From Mesodorylaimus sp. YZB2_4 (lineage: Eukaryota > Nematoda > Enoplea > Dorylaimida > Dorylaimidae): a stretch of DNA of 64,000 nucleotides. Position numbers and translations under genes: made by a program. How positions within the stretch are numbered: the stretch's first letter is position 1; every line of letters starts with the position of its first letter. The stretch lies in assembly GCA_030248295.1 (NCBI GenBank), contig JASANH010001726.1, forward strand, positions 672,845 to 736,844, given 5' to 3'. This document shows, piece after piece, positions 26,036 to 38,435 of the stretch. Under the pieces are notes generated by a model, which was not told the origin of the DNA, ran no database searches, and saw nothing but the letters and a program-made list of their open reading frames with translations.

Positions 26036-28505
26036 TCACGGGTAAGATGACGGTGGAGGATAGTGCTGTACAAGTGGATAGTTGGTTCCATTCGGGTAGT
26101 GCGCATAAGCGGGTGCAGGTGGGGCTGGGTTGACATTGTAGCTTGAGGGATATATGCTTGCTTGTGCGAGTGGTGGGGCCGTTGGTCCAGTGTAGCCGGG
26201 GTTCGTGGACCCAGCATTGGCCACAAAGCCGTATGTGGGCGGCGGAGATGCCGAAAGTGACATGGGTTCTTTGTTGACGGGTGGATAGATGTATTCAGTC
26301 GCTTGCTGCTGCTGCTGCTGCTGCTGCTGTCGCTGCTGGAGAAGCCTTCGCATACGTCGTCTTTTCACACATTGGTATATCGCGGCGATGAGAGCGAAGA
26401 CAGCCAAGACGCTGAATATTATTGCAATCCTACAATAGAAGGGATTTTGACGTTTAGCTGATGCTTTTTGATTGAATAACTGAAAGATGTTCAGGTATAC
26501 GAACAGCATGAAACCAAATTCTTGAACGACTCTGACCAAGCAAACTGGACCCCTATGCCTATGTCACCCTGCGGTATCGCTTTATCGACCACCCACAATA
26601 TAGCAGGAATGGCAGCTTCAGAATGGTTCAACTAATTTCGGCCTTGTCAGATAACAAGGAAAAGGACGATTGGCCAGGAACTGTGTCTAAACCTACATAT
26701 GAAATTTAGAGCACAGAACACCACCCTGACCCCTGACATCGTTTACTTGGGGTGCATTCCATGTCACACTCATGCGCACTGGCACACATACTCACACAAT
26801 GGTCAGAGAGTTCACTTTGGAGCAACATCCATCATCGCAGCAGCGTTCCGAGTTGCTACACCTAAAAGAATGGCACATTGCAAAATGCTTTCTTCAACTT
26901 TCATACAAAATACGTACTCATATATGAGTTCTGCTATCCTGTCTCCACTATCTTCGTATCTGTATGGAAAATCATCAGGCGTACTCACGGCGCACTTAAT
27001 ACGACCAGAACTCTGCAAAAAATTGAAAGGAGGCTACGTAGCTGCTTGACGATATGTACTCGAATTGATGAAAGAGAAAAGGTAAACATGCGAGCTACAG
27101 GCTTACAGGTCCGGGGTAATATCGATTTCCATAATAGTAATATCGACCGCCGTACATCGCGCCAGCATGCGACGAGCTTATGCGACTGACTACACTGCCA
27201 GCAACATAACCTGCCGCAAGACCCGCCAAGGCGCCTTGAGTCGCTGACATTTTGAACCCACTGCTGCCACTGCTAAAGAGAAAATATTTACATAAACAGC
27301 AGGCAAAAGATGACGGGACATATCAAAAGCATGAACTACTGGATTTGAATTCCATTAGCAGCTTCTACAACCTTTATTCTTAAAATCATGGGAGCTTATC
27401 AGGATCAGTATGCTTACGATCCATTCAGATGCTTTTCGATCTAGTTTCCTTTCGAAACACCAATGACCAACCTAGTTTTTGTTTAAACCGCACACTGAAC
27501 GGGTCTGGCACACCATGTCATCATGGTGTAGGGAGCAAAGAGCGGGAATTTGAATGGGAGCTGACTTTTTGAGAACTGTGAAATGAACAGAAGATTATGC
27601 TGAAATAGCTGACACAACGACAGCCGCGAAAGAAATACAGTATGTCGGTCGGGTTCGGTATCGGGTACCGCTGGTTAATCCTTATTAGTATCCAATAGTC
27701 GGCCCCTCTCAAATTCTAAAACCCCAAGTAAGGATTAACGGTTTAGTAATTTTTTATGTAAGCCCAGAGCAGTCATATGGCAAGCGAGCCAAAAAACGAA
27801 GAAATTTTTACAGGAGCACAGAAACCAGCAGAAAAATTTTACTTTTAATTATTTGAGCCGTCCTTTAAACATTCTTTTCATCTGCTCCTTTGGAAAGCGC
27901 ACACGCCACACATGTTGTCAGAGTGACATTGGCGCTGGCACTGGAGCTGTTGCCGTGCGAGATTTCAAAAATTAATAATCTATTTGGAATTCAGACAGTG
28001 AGATAAAAGGTTCTACTCCAAGTGGCAAATTGATTTATGTGGAAAATTTTTCCCGTAGGCGTCTGGTGCCAAGAGAGTGACAAGATAATATCCGTGCCTC
28101 TTTTCGTGCCGCTTGGGGTGTTTAGGCAGCAAATTCTTTTGTTTAACTAAGGATAAGTGCCCTCCTCATCAGACAAGTTGACTGTCAGTGCCGTGCCACT
28201 GTAAACTTGCCGACCGCAGTGGCGGCAATTTTTCCGGTTGAAACTAAAAGTACTAACCTTCCATAACTTCGGCTTCCTCCACTATAAGATGAACCGCCAC
28301 TGCTTTGTCCAAAACTCCCGCCACTACTTCGCCCAACACTGCTGCTTCTTCCACCACCACCAAAACCACCACCGCCACCACCTCCGCCCCGACCTCCTCC
28401 TCGACCACCACCTTTACATTCAGTTACTACACAGAAATTCGAAGAAAATAGGACAGCTAGAACCAGCAAATCCGAGAAAACATGCTTGAAACGAGAATTC
28501 GGCAT
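26036..28505 (-). CDS. CX-module type single-pass membrane protein, five exons, 322 aa
   Basis: Function unknown; the architecture is that of nematode CX-module proteins. Exons in transcript order: 28505-28258, 27272-27107, 27012-26918, 26861-26796, 26429-26036; phases agree and the sum is exactly 323 codons. It has a signal peptide (about 1-30, hydrophobic LLVLAVLFSSNF), a Gly/Arg/Ser-rich stretch, an Ala/Gly segment GALAGLAAGYVAGS, a YYYYGNRYY patch, the cysteine cluster CSNSERCCDDGCC, and then at once a membrane helix IAIIFSVLAVFALIAAIY followed by KRRRMRR. The cytoplasmic tail has a run of Gln encoded by CAG repeats and is rich in Pro and Tyr, with PPPTY and PPPSSY. The intron between exons 3 and 4 is only 56 bp. 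Gene boundaries rest on splice phase. Confidence 0.8.
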
Positions 28506-28976
28506 GAAATCTGTCCTGTGCTTTGGCCAGGTACTCGTACTCGTCCTGTAGAAATACAGTAGGAATATCGGAAATTGCTTCTGCGGAGCTGGTACGTTGC
28601 TGAAGGGGGGATGCTACTTGGCTGTTGCTATGGGAAACGTCCTTTCCATGCGAGCAGGTGTGTATTCCAAGTATGGATTATTGAGCCATGTGACCTTGAG
28701 GGTGCTCGTACTGGTCGGCGCGAACAAATACCTGAATACGCTCGGCGCAATATTTAAATTTTTTGGCGCGAAGGTTGTGAGTCAGTTGAGTACGTGCGGA
28801 TGGTCAGAGACGCTCAAGTTTAGGCAACTGCTGCATAAACGCAACCACTGTGGGCTGCAAGCGAAGTTTAAGTCAATACAGGCGCGGTTTATTCCTTGAA
28901 TATGTCTACATACTCGAAATCAAAAATTTACGATCCTGGCATATTATGAATTTCACACTGCCTAGATTATGCAACC

Positions 28977-28982
28977 CTTTAT
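28977..28982 (-). terminator. Polyadenylation signal of the EGF-repeat gene
   Basis: On the minus strand AATAAA lies 17 bases after the TAG stop of the EGF-repeat gene. This supports the chosen 3' end. Confidence 0.55.
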
Positions 28983-28999
28983 TCGTATTGATCATTCCC

Positions 29000-31900
29000 C
29001 TAACTCATACTAAATCGTCTCATCAGAGTTCGGAACCTCGCTTGATCGACTTCCAGTAGTGGCAGACACCATCCAATAGGATTTTTACAGTGAGCTAGCA
29101 GACATTGCAGATTGTCTGGCACGCAAGCATAGTGTTCTCCACAACCGACTGGTATGGGCGTATCCTCCGCGGTGACCATGCGAGTCCTTGGCTCATAGGC
29201 ATAGCATCGATGCGATATGTAGACTTCGCTTGGAATCGCTAGAAAAAAGTTGGGTTGGCAAGGTGCTACTGGATAAGAAACCTGAAAAATATGAATTCAT
29301 ACGGTCATGGCAAAACTGGCCAGTAAATCCTGATTCGCAAATGCATGTGGCTCCGGATGGTTGGCTTGTGCAGTTTCCATTATGACCACATATTTCGCGC
29401 AAAGGAGCAGTCTTATTAAATCCTTGCGCTGGCTGGTCGCACCAATCGATTTCTAAAATTTAGCTAGGCTAGTTGTAATTATATCGATGGAAACTTTCGG
29501 TGAGATGAACGCACGATGTCCAGTATGGTCAGAATAGCATATGATTATATATTGGAGTAGGCTTCCCATAGATACACTATTATTGTATCCAGGGGCGCAC
29601 CTTAACTTGATTTTTTGGGACCTCACTTTCACGCAGCGTATTTATAATGATACCGTAGGCCCCCTACTGTGGAAAAATCAGAAATTTCGCACCACCACTT
29701 TCAGATGAAGCATTCAAATGGCTCTCTGGAAGAAATATCAATGTAATCAAGCCTGCAGGCGCAGGAGAGAATGTGGACGACTGGGACAAATCCTCCGGCT
29801 AGAGCGAGGCAAGTTTTGTGGTTTTACCTGGCGCTGAAACATCAACCTGAGGGGTTGACTCTGCCCATCCGGGGAATTATTCTCACACACTCGCACTGGC
29901 CCACCAGGCTCCATTCCTCCCACCGTCAGAAGAAGCGACGACCTCGTCGCTATTCACGCCAGAAGGATGCCCTACTGTACTCCTTCTTGAGGGCCGACCC
30001 TTCACTGCCTCCTCAATGAGGGCAGTACTGGGAGTAGCTGAGTAGGCTAGCCATGCTGCTGTTGGTCTATACACCATTGACCAAGACGAACATGGGCGCA
30101 CCCAGCGGTTCGGCGGGGACTATCACCACCATAAATGGCCCTGGGGTTCAGTAAGGCGACGCTAATGTAGCTAACCCTGACAGGCTCACGAGAAAATGCG
30201 GTCGACCGAAGCGGGACAAAAACTTCGACTGGAACAAGGCAAGTCTTGCGATTTTACCTGCGATTGAAACACCAGCCTGGCGGGGTTGACGCCTAGCAGC
30301 CAGGGGAGATCGATTATTCTCTCCCATTCGCGATGGCCCACCTGGAGCTCCTTTCCCAGGGACTTCGGGCTCTCGCATCTCCCACCTCTTCTGGAGCTCA
30401 GCCCCGATAGAAGGAAATACAGATTACAACAGGAACTGTTGCAAAAAACCTTGTACCCCTAGAATTAGAATATGAACCGAATGACAGTTTAGTAGCGCGC
30501 CACGATAATCCTAACTCACTGTAACGCACAGATCTACGCGCTACGCACACGCGCTGCTGAAACGGTAGGCAGGAACAGCCACACAAGTTGATATTTTAGA
30601 GTGTAATAAAAAATTTATCGATTTTTGAAAGTCGTTCTGAGACAGCGACATCATTATGCCCGGGCTATTAAAAAAACCTCAAAAGAAAGCCTGGGGACGG
30701 GGAGGGGGTGTCTCGTTTGAGGGCTGTAAGGGACGGGTAAATTCTCATCTGTTTGGGTTCTCAACCTTGGTTTGGAAGCGCGACGATGCGCGTCCTCGGA
30801 TTTTAGTTCCACAGAATACAGCCCAGACAGGGTCCACTAGTACTCATTGTATTTTAGAAGGGGTTGCCACTAAAAATTGTGCCCAGCAATAACGTCAAGA
30901 AAATAATTGTCAGCTTTCAAGGGTTTATGACTTACAATTTTTGACAACGGGCTGTTCAAAACAGCGCCCAGGGCTAACACTGATTGAGTTCTGTTTTACA
31001 GAGCAGAAGATGTACTGTACTGGGTGTGCCAGAGGTGTGCTTGTACCAATGGAAATTTACTGCACTTACCTTTTTCGCAATTCTCTCCAGTATAGCCATA
31101 ATCGCATTGGCACTGGCCATGTACACTGCAGACATCGTCATCGACTGCATGAATCCTGTAGGCATGGTGTGACAGTACAGCATCCACGACTTCCTTCGCT
31201 TCCATGTAAGCTCGTGTATGATTCTTCATTCCTGCAAAAACGGATTTTCACGCTACGACTCTGTACTGCGATCGAAAGACAGCTTACGATCATTTGGCAA
31301 GCACCAGCCAATGGGATTATTGCAGGGGGTTAACAGGCACTGTAAGTCATCAGGAACACATTCGTTTGGCCCATTACAACCGACTTGATCGTGAGGAGAC
31401 CAATGAGCGAGGCTGCCGTTGTAGGCGACACAACGTTCGGACAGCCATAGTTGATCAGGGAGTACTGGAAAGTGTCTATTGTCAGTTGGAAAAAGGGCAG
31501 TTGGGAGAAGGCAACCTACACTGATCACACAATTCACCAGTGAAACCGGCTTTGCACTCGCACTTGGCACCAGCTGGCGTGCTTATACACCTTCCCCTGT
31601 CCCCGCATATCGATTGCACAGCTGGATGACCATCGATTTCTATGGTTTTTTGTTGGCACCAATCCAGTTCTGAAAAGTGCAACAAATAAGACATGACGAA
31701 TGGAATTTTACAGTGATCCTGCAAGACAATGCGGGGCAGAAGAAGGACACATTAGATTCTGTAGGTCATGTGGTGTGTAACCAGCGAACCCAAGCGGCGG
31801 GAGAGTCGAGACCGAAGTCTCTCAGGCAAAAACTCCGACTGGAGGCAGGTAAGTCTCGCGACTATACAGTACGCCCTGGAAAAATCAACCTGAGAGGTTA

Positions 31901-34773
31901 TCCTCTCCCAGCCAAGGGAACTATCGATCTCCCGACCGCCAGGGATGCTAATTACGGGTGTTGACAATTTTAGATAGAAGAAATGGCTCGCTCAGAGTGC
32001 AATCGAGGAAACAGAACAGAATGAGGAAATCTGCATGTGATACACGGCGCTGATTTTGAAAGCACGCCATGAGTGGCTGTCAGAAGTGGAAACTGGCAGA
32101 TTCATAACTTGCTTACCTTGACTGCAGTCAGGGCCAGTGTAGCCAGACTTACACTGACATGTGCCCCTCCCACTGCACACATTGGATGGCCTGCTAGTGG
32201 ATGAACTTGCTGGACTCAATGTATGTGCAGACGAAGTATCTGAAATACAGTAGATTTACACGCAGCTTATATTGGATTGAAGGATGCATGCATGTGAAGG
32301 GTCAAAGCCAAACCAATCCATCAGTCTTGGAATAATGAAGAAAACACGATGATGAGATTAGAGGGGGATGCTCACAAGAATAGGCAAAAAGTCTTACCTG
32401 GTACAGTGGAAGTCGGAGCCGAAAAGGTGCTAGTCGGCAGTTCAGTTGACGATGATTCCGGAGTCGTAGTATTGAAGTCTGTAGTCGAGGTTGCTGCATC
32501 AGTAGTTGTTGTCGCCAGCTTAACATTTACTTCGTACAGCACTTGCCAACTGCGAACCAGATTCGGTGGGTTCGTGCTGTTGGTATGACAGGGCTGTGAC
32601 AGGAAAAAATCACCAGCACACTAGATATGGACTGTGGGAAGCTGACCTGATTAGACTTACATTCCCACATTCTTCTGCATTGAAGAATAAGCAGAATGCC
32701 AGCTCGCACACCACGTACGCCACGTTGCTGCCGTTGAACGAAGTCGCTTCAAACATGATTTTGTGCTGCACTTGTGGCGAGTAAGGGCATCTGAAAATAA
32801 GGGGTAGGTGATGAAAACAGCGCTTGAAAGCGCTCAAATTATTTGGGGCGGATCTCATACAGCTCGAGGGAGCCGTGTAGGCCACACTTATCAAGTGTGA
32901 TGACTTGCATATAACAGAAGTGAGACAAAAGGTGCCACTCGCGTCAATCTTTAATCATCCCATATATGATCAAATATGTAAGCAAAAAGGCCATGTGCAA
33001 GCATTTTCAAATTGTATTAACACAGACCTTTAGCCGTGTAGGCTCGACTGGCAATCAATCCTCTGTAGAACCCGCGGATGGGAATGTCAACTGTCAGGAT
33101 GATGTTTCAGCCATGCACCAAGTCAAAAGACTTGAGGCGCGGTGCAAAAGCTCCACCGGTCCAGTAATATGGACAGATGGGATACAACCGTCTCAGCTAT
33201 GGCCCTGTCAAGAAATGCGTTTACGTACTGTGCATGCCCCTTTATGCTCGAATCATCGTCATAACTTCCCAAGCTTTTTTCACGTATACTAGACAAATAA
33301 TTCCAGAGGCGCGAGCTCGATTCCCACCCGGGTCTTAAGTTTGTGACTACGGTTCTTTGTGTATTCGTTCCCATTGTAGCCTCACAAACATTTTTGTTTT
33401 GAAGAAATGACTCACTGGTTCCCAATGAATATTGCTGGATCATTTCCAGTTGGCTTTCTTTCATACTTCGTCCAATAACAGCCGTATGGAATGATGTCTT
33501 GCGTAGAATCTGGCGAGATCCCCATGAAAGAAAGTCGGTCCTTGCTATGCAACTAGTTACTTACCATCAGTGCTAAAGACAGATAATTGCAACAAATCGC
33601 CTTCAAATACGGCAAATTGCAGTGGATCTACCCCACTGGATGATTTTAATGTGGAATTGTAATGGTCTTTAGCTGCCAGATAAAATGCATTGTTGGGTTT
33701 TGGTGAAGGAGCCACGGATGCTGAAAGAAGGTGAAAAAACGTTAACTAGAAAATGAGGATCGACAGTGCACTTACAAAAGGAGTAATAGCAATATGTTTC
33801 GAAATTAAATTTCCGTTTGGACGAAACCAACATGAAGTCTTGCTCCACATAATATGTGAAACCAACCTGAAACAGTCCACCTCTGTGATGAAGGTAGTTT
33901 CCATTAGCAGAAATCGCAGTGTCCAGGCCAGAACACAAGACTTGAATGGTTCTTCATTTTTTACCTCACCTCCACAATGACAGTGTAGGTCACTGCGCAC
34001 GCCTGCCGGGGTTGGGGACCACATAGAACGCAGCTGATACAGTACGAACCCAGTTACAGGAGGTATGTAGGTACTTACTCTGCCAGCCCCGTAAGTTGTC
34101 ACCACGTTCGTCATATTGGGTAGTGTAAAGGAGCACAAAGTGGAGACACATTCGGTTAGCACTTCCCATTTATTCGTCCAGTAGTAGATTATGCTGTTGG
34201 GTGTGTCGGCCTGGATTGTCAAATGCATCGAGCTGGCATCGCATTCCACATTTTGCACTGCAAGCAACATCAGTCACGTTTCTGGGTGCTGCAGCAGATG
34301 GGTATTCGAAACTATTATTATTTCGTGTAGGTTCAAAGGACTCAAAGATTTTGTCCTTCGTTCCAATGTGCGTGAATGGTCTCATTTCAGTGAAGTTTTC
34401 ACTCATTTTATTTTACTTTAGTGTTGTCTGCTGCCACCATTCAACTGCTAAGTGTAGCGTTTCCTGATTCTTTGAATGAAGCGGCCCAGTTTGAAAAATG
34501 TATGCAGTATTTTGTGAGAGCCATGGAAGCGAAGGGGAAAACATACCCTCATGGAAAACTTGTACCTGGTTTACGGCTAAGATGCAAAGTTACTGTGCCT
34601 ACCTATGGTATTGTCGATGATTCTGCTATCTCGCAAATTTTTGTACGCTGATTCCTGAAAAGCAGAAATATCCTGTCATAAAGTCATACCTTTTCAAAAT
34701 TACATATTCTACTTACTCCACACGCAGAATACACCCAAAAAATAAGCAGTGTTAGCTTCAACAAAGTGGCCAT
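29000..34773 (-). CDS. Secreted or surface protein with EGF-like repeats and a duplicated Cys module
   Basis: Exons in transcript order that I can support: 34773-34717 (signal peptide, LLKLTLLIFWVYSACG), 34654-34603, 34257-34079, 33866-33776, 33721-33565, possibly 33090-33028, 32790-32661, 32593-32398 (Thr/Ser-rich, mucin-like), 32239-32117 (EGF), 31669-31520 (EGF), 31464-31288 (Cys module), 31231-31070 (EGF), 29452-29303 (EGF), 29238-29000 (Cys module, stop). The EGF units show the CQCKSGYTGPDC type of ending. The Cys module ends in LQCLL..C.NPIGWCLP and occurs twice, each after a closely similar EGF unit, so a tandem duplication is clear. The N-terminal half (about 200 residues) may be Reeler-like, a weak guess from YRGLIASRAYTAKG. 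Phase across the 33028/32790 junction does not close, so at least one exon is missing there. No membrane helix is seen. Ligand and role are unknown. Confidence 0.75.
29740..30400 (+). repeat. Two adjacent family B repeats in an intron of the EGF gene
   Basis: Two direct copies, about 29755-29955 and 30165-30380, share AACAAGGCAAGTCTTG-like, GAAACAYCARCCTG, GGGGTTGAC, GGGGARATCGATTATTCTC-like and CTCGCRNTGGCCCACC blocks. They lie in the long intron between the last two EGF-containing parts of the gene on the other strand. No reading frame of interest is present. Confidence 0.5.
31775..31960 (+). repeat. Family B repeat, diverged copy
   Basis: It shares GCAAAAACTCCGACTGG, GCAGGTAAGTCTCGCGACTA, AATCAACCTGAGAGGTTA and CCAGCCAAGGGAACTATCGA with the copies at 29740-30400 and 9580-9960. 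It lies in an intron of the EGF gene. Confidence 0.5.
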
Positions 34774-37459
34774 GTCCTGTTAATGAAAAAATCTGCCCAT
34801 GCGACACTTATCTACAGTAGAAAGCAGCGATATGACGTCGGTTTTGGGCTCCTTCCCAAACGCACCCAAGATCGCCTTAGATGCCTGATGAACTTGGTTT
34901 TAACCTTATATAAGGCAGAAAAATGTGGGCGGTTGGGCGTGAACAAAGCAACAAAAACTTATTGTTCATGCATTTTGTAGTAATCATTGGCAATATGCTC
35001 TGTAATCAAGATAAGGCATTGTAAATATTACATGTCGTCATTTCCAGCTTACACCCAGTTTACGCCCTAAACGGCCTTTTTATTCATTTGAAGAACGCCT
35101 GTTTTAGGTATTTTTTTAAAAGCATTAGCGCTCTCTTTGGCACATTTTTCTAATTTTACAAGCTGCTTTTAAATTTGATGGCGCATTTATAATGTCACTG
35201 AAAATTTTGGTGCGTGTTAATTGCGGTGTGGGAGTTGATGCTGCAGGTCATACGTTACGTGTTGGTCTTGTCTGAATGCAAAAATCTGACTTCATGCCTT
35301 GGTTAATTTCTGAATATACTGCTTGCTTGAAAAGTTTGTCCTAAACACCTCAAAAGAACGGTAAAGTACATAAAAGAATTTTCTCAAAAGCCATAAAATT
35401 GTTGCATATTTTGGTCCTTTGTGTCTTCCGTATTCTCCTTCTGTCTGGCCGATTGTTCTGATCACAGCTATGCTTAAATTGAATTAAGCTGAAGTCAAAG
35501 TCATTGAATTCCGGGTAGTAGTAATCGAAATACTTAATTTCAAAATCGTCAGGTTTTTTTGTGATCGCTCAATATAATAATTGTGTACTAACCTAAGCAG
35601 CATTAGCTACTCTTGAAAAATAAGAATATTTATTTAACGTTTTAATGACTAATAAACGATATCCTTTTCTGATTGCTTTTTTGATCCGTTTCACTTTCTG
35701 TTCGCAAGACTGGCCAGGTCTTGCTGAAATTTTGTATCTGCGTGGTGACATCAGCGCCGTTTTTCCAGCGGGATGACGAGCGACATCGAGGGCTTGGGAT
35801 ATTGATCGAGCAACTCTTCGGGGTTGAGAGCGTCAAACTTATACGTATTGTACAAAAAAAGACGAACATATCAATAAAAGGGCCACTTCATTGTGAAGTC
35901 TGTTCATCCTTCGGCGAACATAAGAATGAAAAAATTTAGATTCCATAAATGCCAATATACAATCAAAAGAAGAATTTCTCACCGCGCAATCGATATCCTG
36001 AGCCCAAATAGGCAGCTCGATTTCATCAGTGGTCGAAAATGGGGTCGCGCGTGGCTTGGGAAGGAACTGCGCACGAGTCGACCGCCTCTTTCCCAGTTTG
36101 AATCGTCCGGTGCTCGCTCGATAGCAATGTCGTCACGACTCGTGGTCGTAGTTCTGTACAGTCGGAAATCATATTCACTCGTCAAATTTGCACTTTTTAA
36201 TTTCAAACCCATGCGGGATCTGCAATGATTGCGGTGTGATCTTGTGACCCACTTTGGAGTGACATCTCTGAAAACGATGCTGACCGCTTTGACACGAATC
36301 ACTCGTACGACCACTTACAACGACCTCCACTGACTCTCTTCAATTTCCGCGTAAAGAATCAAAGTAAAGTGTGGTCTTGGATACTCGCATCAGAATTCAC
36401 TTTACCCTGCTCGCCTGCAGGAGACGCGCGTGCACCACGTTGCATGAAGGTGGTTATGTCATGTGTGGGTGCGTGCAAAAAAGCATTGCGGTGTGCGCTT
36501 GTCTAGAGAAAATTTCCGACCCTGATATTTTATGCAGGGAATGAATTAGTGAAGGCTAGTTCAAGGCTTTCAGCCTAAGTATTGCGAGACAGGGCTCAAC
36601 TAATTTCGAAGTCGACATGATCATATTCATATTTTATTCAGTGCCAAATTAACGCGCGCTATTGTAGGAAAGAAAGCATATAAGCAGAAAAAAGTACGTC
36701 CTAATATTAGAAATGTAAAGACGAAATGTTGGACTGAAATGTGCGTACCCTCTAAACACAGGTTCTGCAGAAATGGCAGTACAGTCTTATACTGTTATTA
36801 TGGATATCCGTATCCATATCTTTGTCAAATCGATATCGAAATCATATCCACGTTCATATTGTCTAGGATATTTATATCATCATATATATCTGTGCATATC
36901 TATATTATATCTTCTTCACATTCAAATGATACAGATATTGAGTTCATTTGTATTCGTCCAATGCGTTTTTGAGATTTGAAAATAGTTGATTTCTGTACTA
37001 TACTGTATCGTTTATTCCTGTTGATTTTCCGCAAAAAGAACCCAATTTTATGTCGAAAAAGTGCAAAATAAGAGGTCATCCGTAAAGAGCTTCAAGATCA
37101 CCCTGGTGGGGGAGTTTTGAGAAAAGTGCACGCAGTATATAGGGGAAGGGGAGAGGGGGGTGAGCCCAAGAGAATAGCGAGGTTTTAAGTATGTTTTCTG
37201 TGATTATGTGATTTAAAATAGAATTTTACAGAGCCGTTTTTGTTATTGCCTTCCATAAAACCCATACTTTTCATTACAGCATTCCATAAAATGGTCGACG
37301 AATATATAAAGCATTGCCTTTGTGACTCAGTCGAGTGCTCTGGTCAGGAACAATCAGACGATGGTCTTCGCATTTACGAGCACTAGCGAGAAAATCAGAC
37401 GTGAGCAAAACAGGCAGCTCCACAGTCAAATACCATTATAAAATTTTAAAAAACTGAGT
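34774..37459. other. Gene-poor AT-rich spacer
   Basis: No gene can be supported here. The piece 36780-36940 is built of GATATC/ATATCC-type words, and a similar block recurs at 38110-38230, sharing ATATCGAAATCAT(A/G)TCCA. The two blocks flank the LINE remnant and may be parts of one older insertion. Confidence 0.4.
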
Positions 37460-37870
37460 CAATTTCAAACGTTCCTTCTCTCAAAACGCGTGGACCAACC
37501 AGCTGTACCCAAGGCATCAGAGCTAGAACTGGTAAAATCATTCAATACTAGCCCAAGTGCACGCTCCAATTGATCAAGATCAGTCTTTAAAACAGGATCC
37601 CATGCCACGGAACCATATCATAAAATTGATCTTATACATGAATCATAAACTTTCATGCAAAAAGGTGGCGGTGCATGTCTCCCCAGTTCCCTCCTAAGTG
37701 CACCAATCATAGCACTGCATCGGCGCACTATTCCGCATATGTGTTCGCTGAATTTCATATCCGACGTAAACAAAATACCCAGGTACATTTTGTGCTTTTT
37801 TGTTTAGGGCATGTTTTTTCAATGTTACATTTGCCTGTAACGGGATGTCTTATATTTTGGATTTAGCCCA
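37460..37870 (-). mobile_element. Non-LTR retrotransposon (LINE) reverse transcriptase remnant
   Basis: The minus strand translates to the end of a LINE reverse transcriptase and the region after it: YLGILFTSDMKFSEHI, then a helical stretch with RRCSAMIGALRREL, then YGSVAWDPVLKTDLDQLERA. One in-frame stop precedes YGSVAWDP and there are further stops at both sides. Only this C-terminal fragment is found. The pattern fits the Jockey/CR1 side of LINEs; the exact clade is uncertain. Confidence 0.7.
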
Positions 37871-38435
37871 CTAGGTCACAACGTTATACATTCATTATGA
37901 ATAGTTAAGTGCAGTTTTTTCAGAAGCTTCAGTTTGTCCAGTTTTTCATCATAAGGCTGTTATGCTAGCGTTTAGCTGCTAAGTCTGTTTTGTATCCTAT
38001 CTTGAAGTGAGTGTTTGAAACTCAATCTCAACTATATCAAAAGACGGATAGATTTATTGAAGTCACCTGCAGTCGAATGACCAGGTAAAGTTCGAATTAC
38101 CTGATATCGTTAACTTAAATGGATATTTATCGAGATAGGTTCAGATATCTATCCATTTCTTTGTCTTAGTGAGATATGAATATCGAAATCATGTCCATAC
38201 CTTTATTTTTCCCATATCATATCAACAGAACCTTTTACGCAAAGACGTGAGGAGACAACTATGATTTGCCGCACTGCAGCACAGAGCTAGAAAGACGCTG
38301 TAGCATACTGAAGTGCAATACACTGATCGTGAGTATCGCACACTCATTCTTAAAGACACGCACAGCGGGCAGTACCCAAAGTATTCGTAGAGAAATCCCA
38401 AACCGCGAGCTCGAAATATGTCGAAGTAAGACCAG

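Noticed and set aside
33746-34270. 174-residue minus-strand frame in one piece
   Set aside because: The frame reads through an intron with good GTAAGT and TTTCAG signals; the spliced form at 34257-34079 and 33866-33776 makes better sense.
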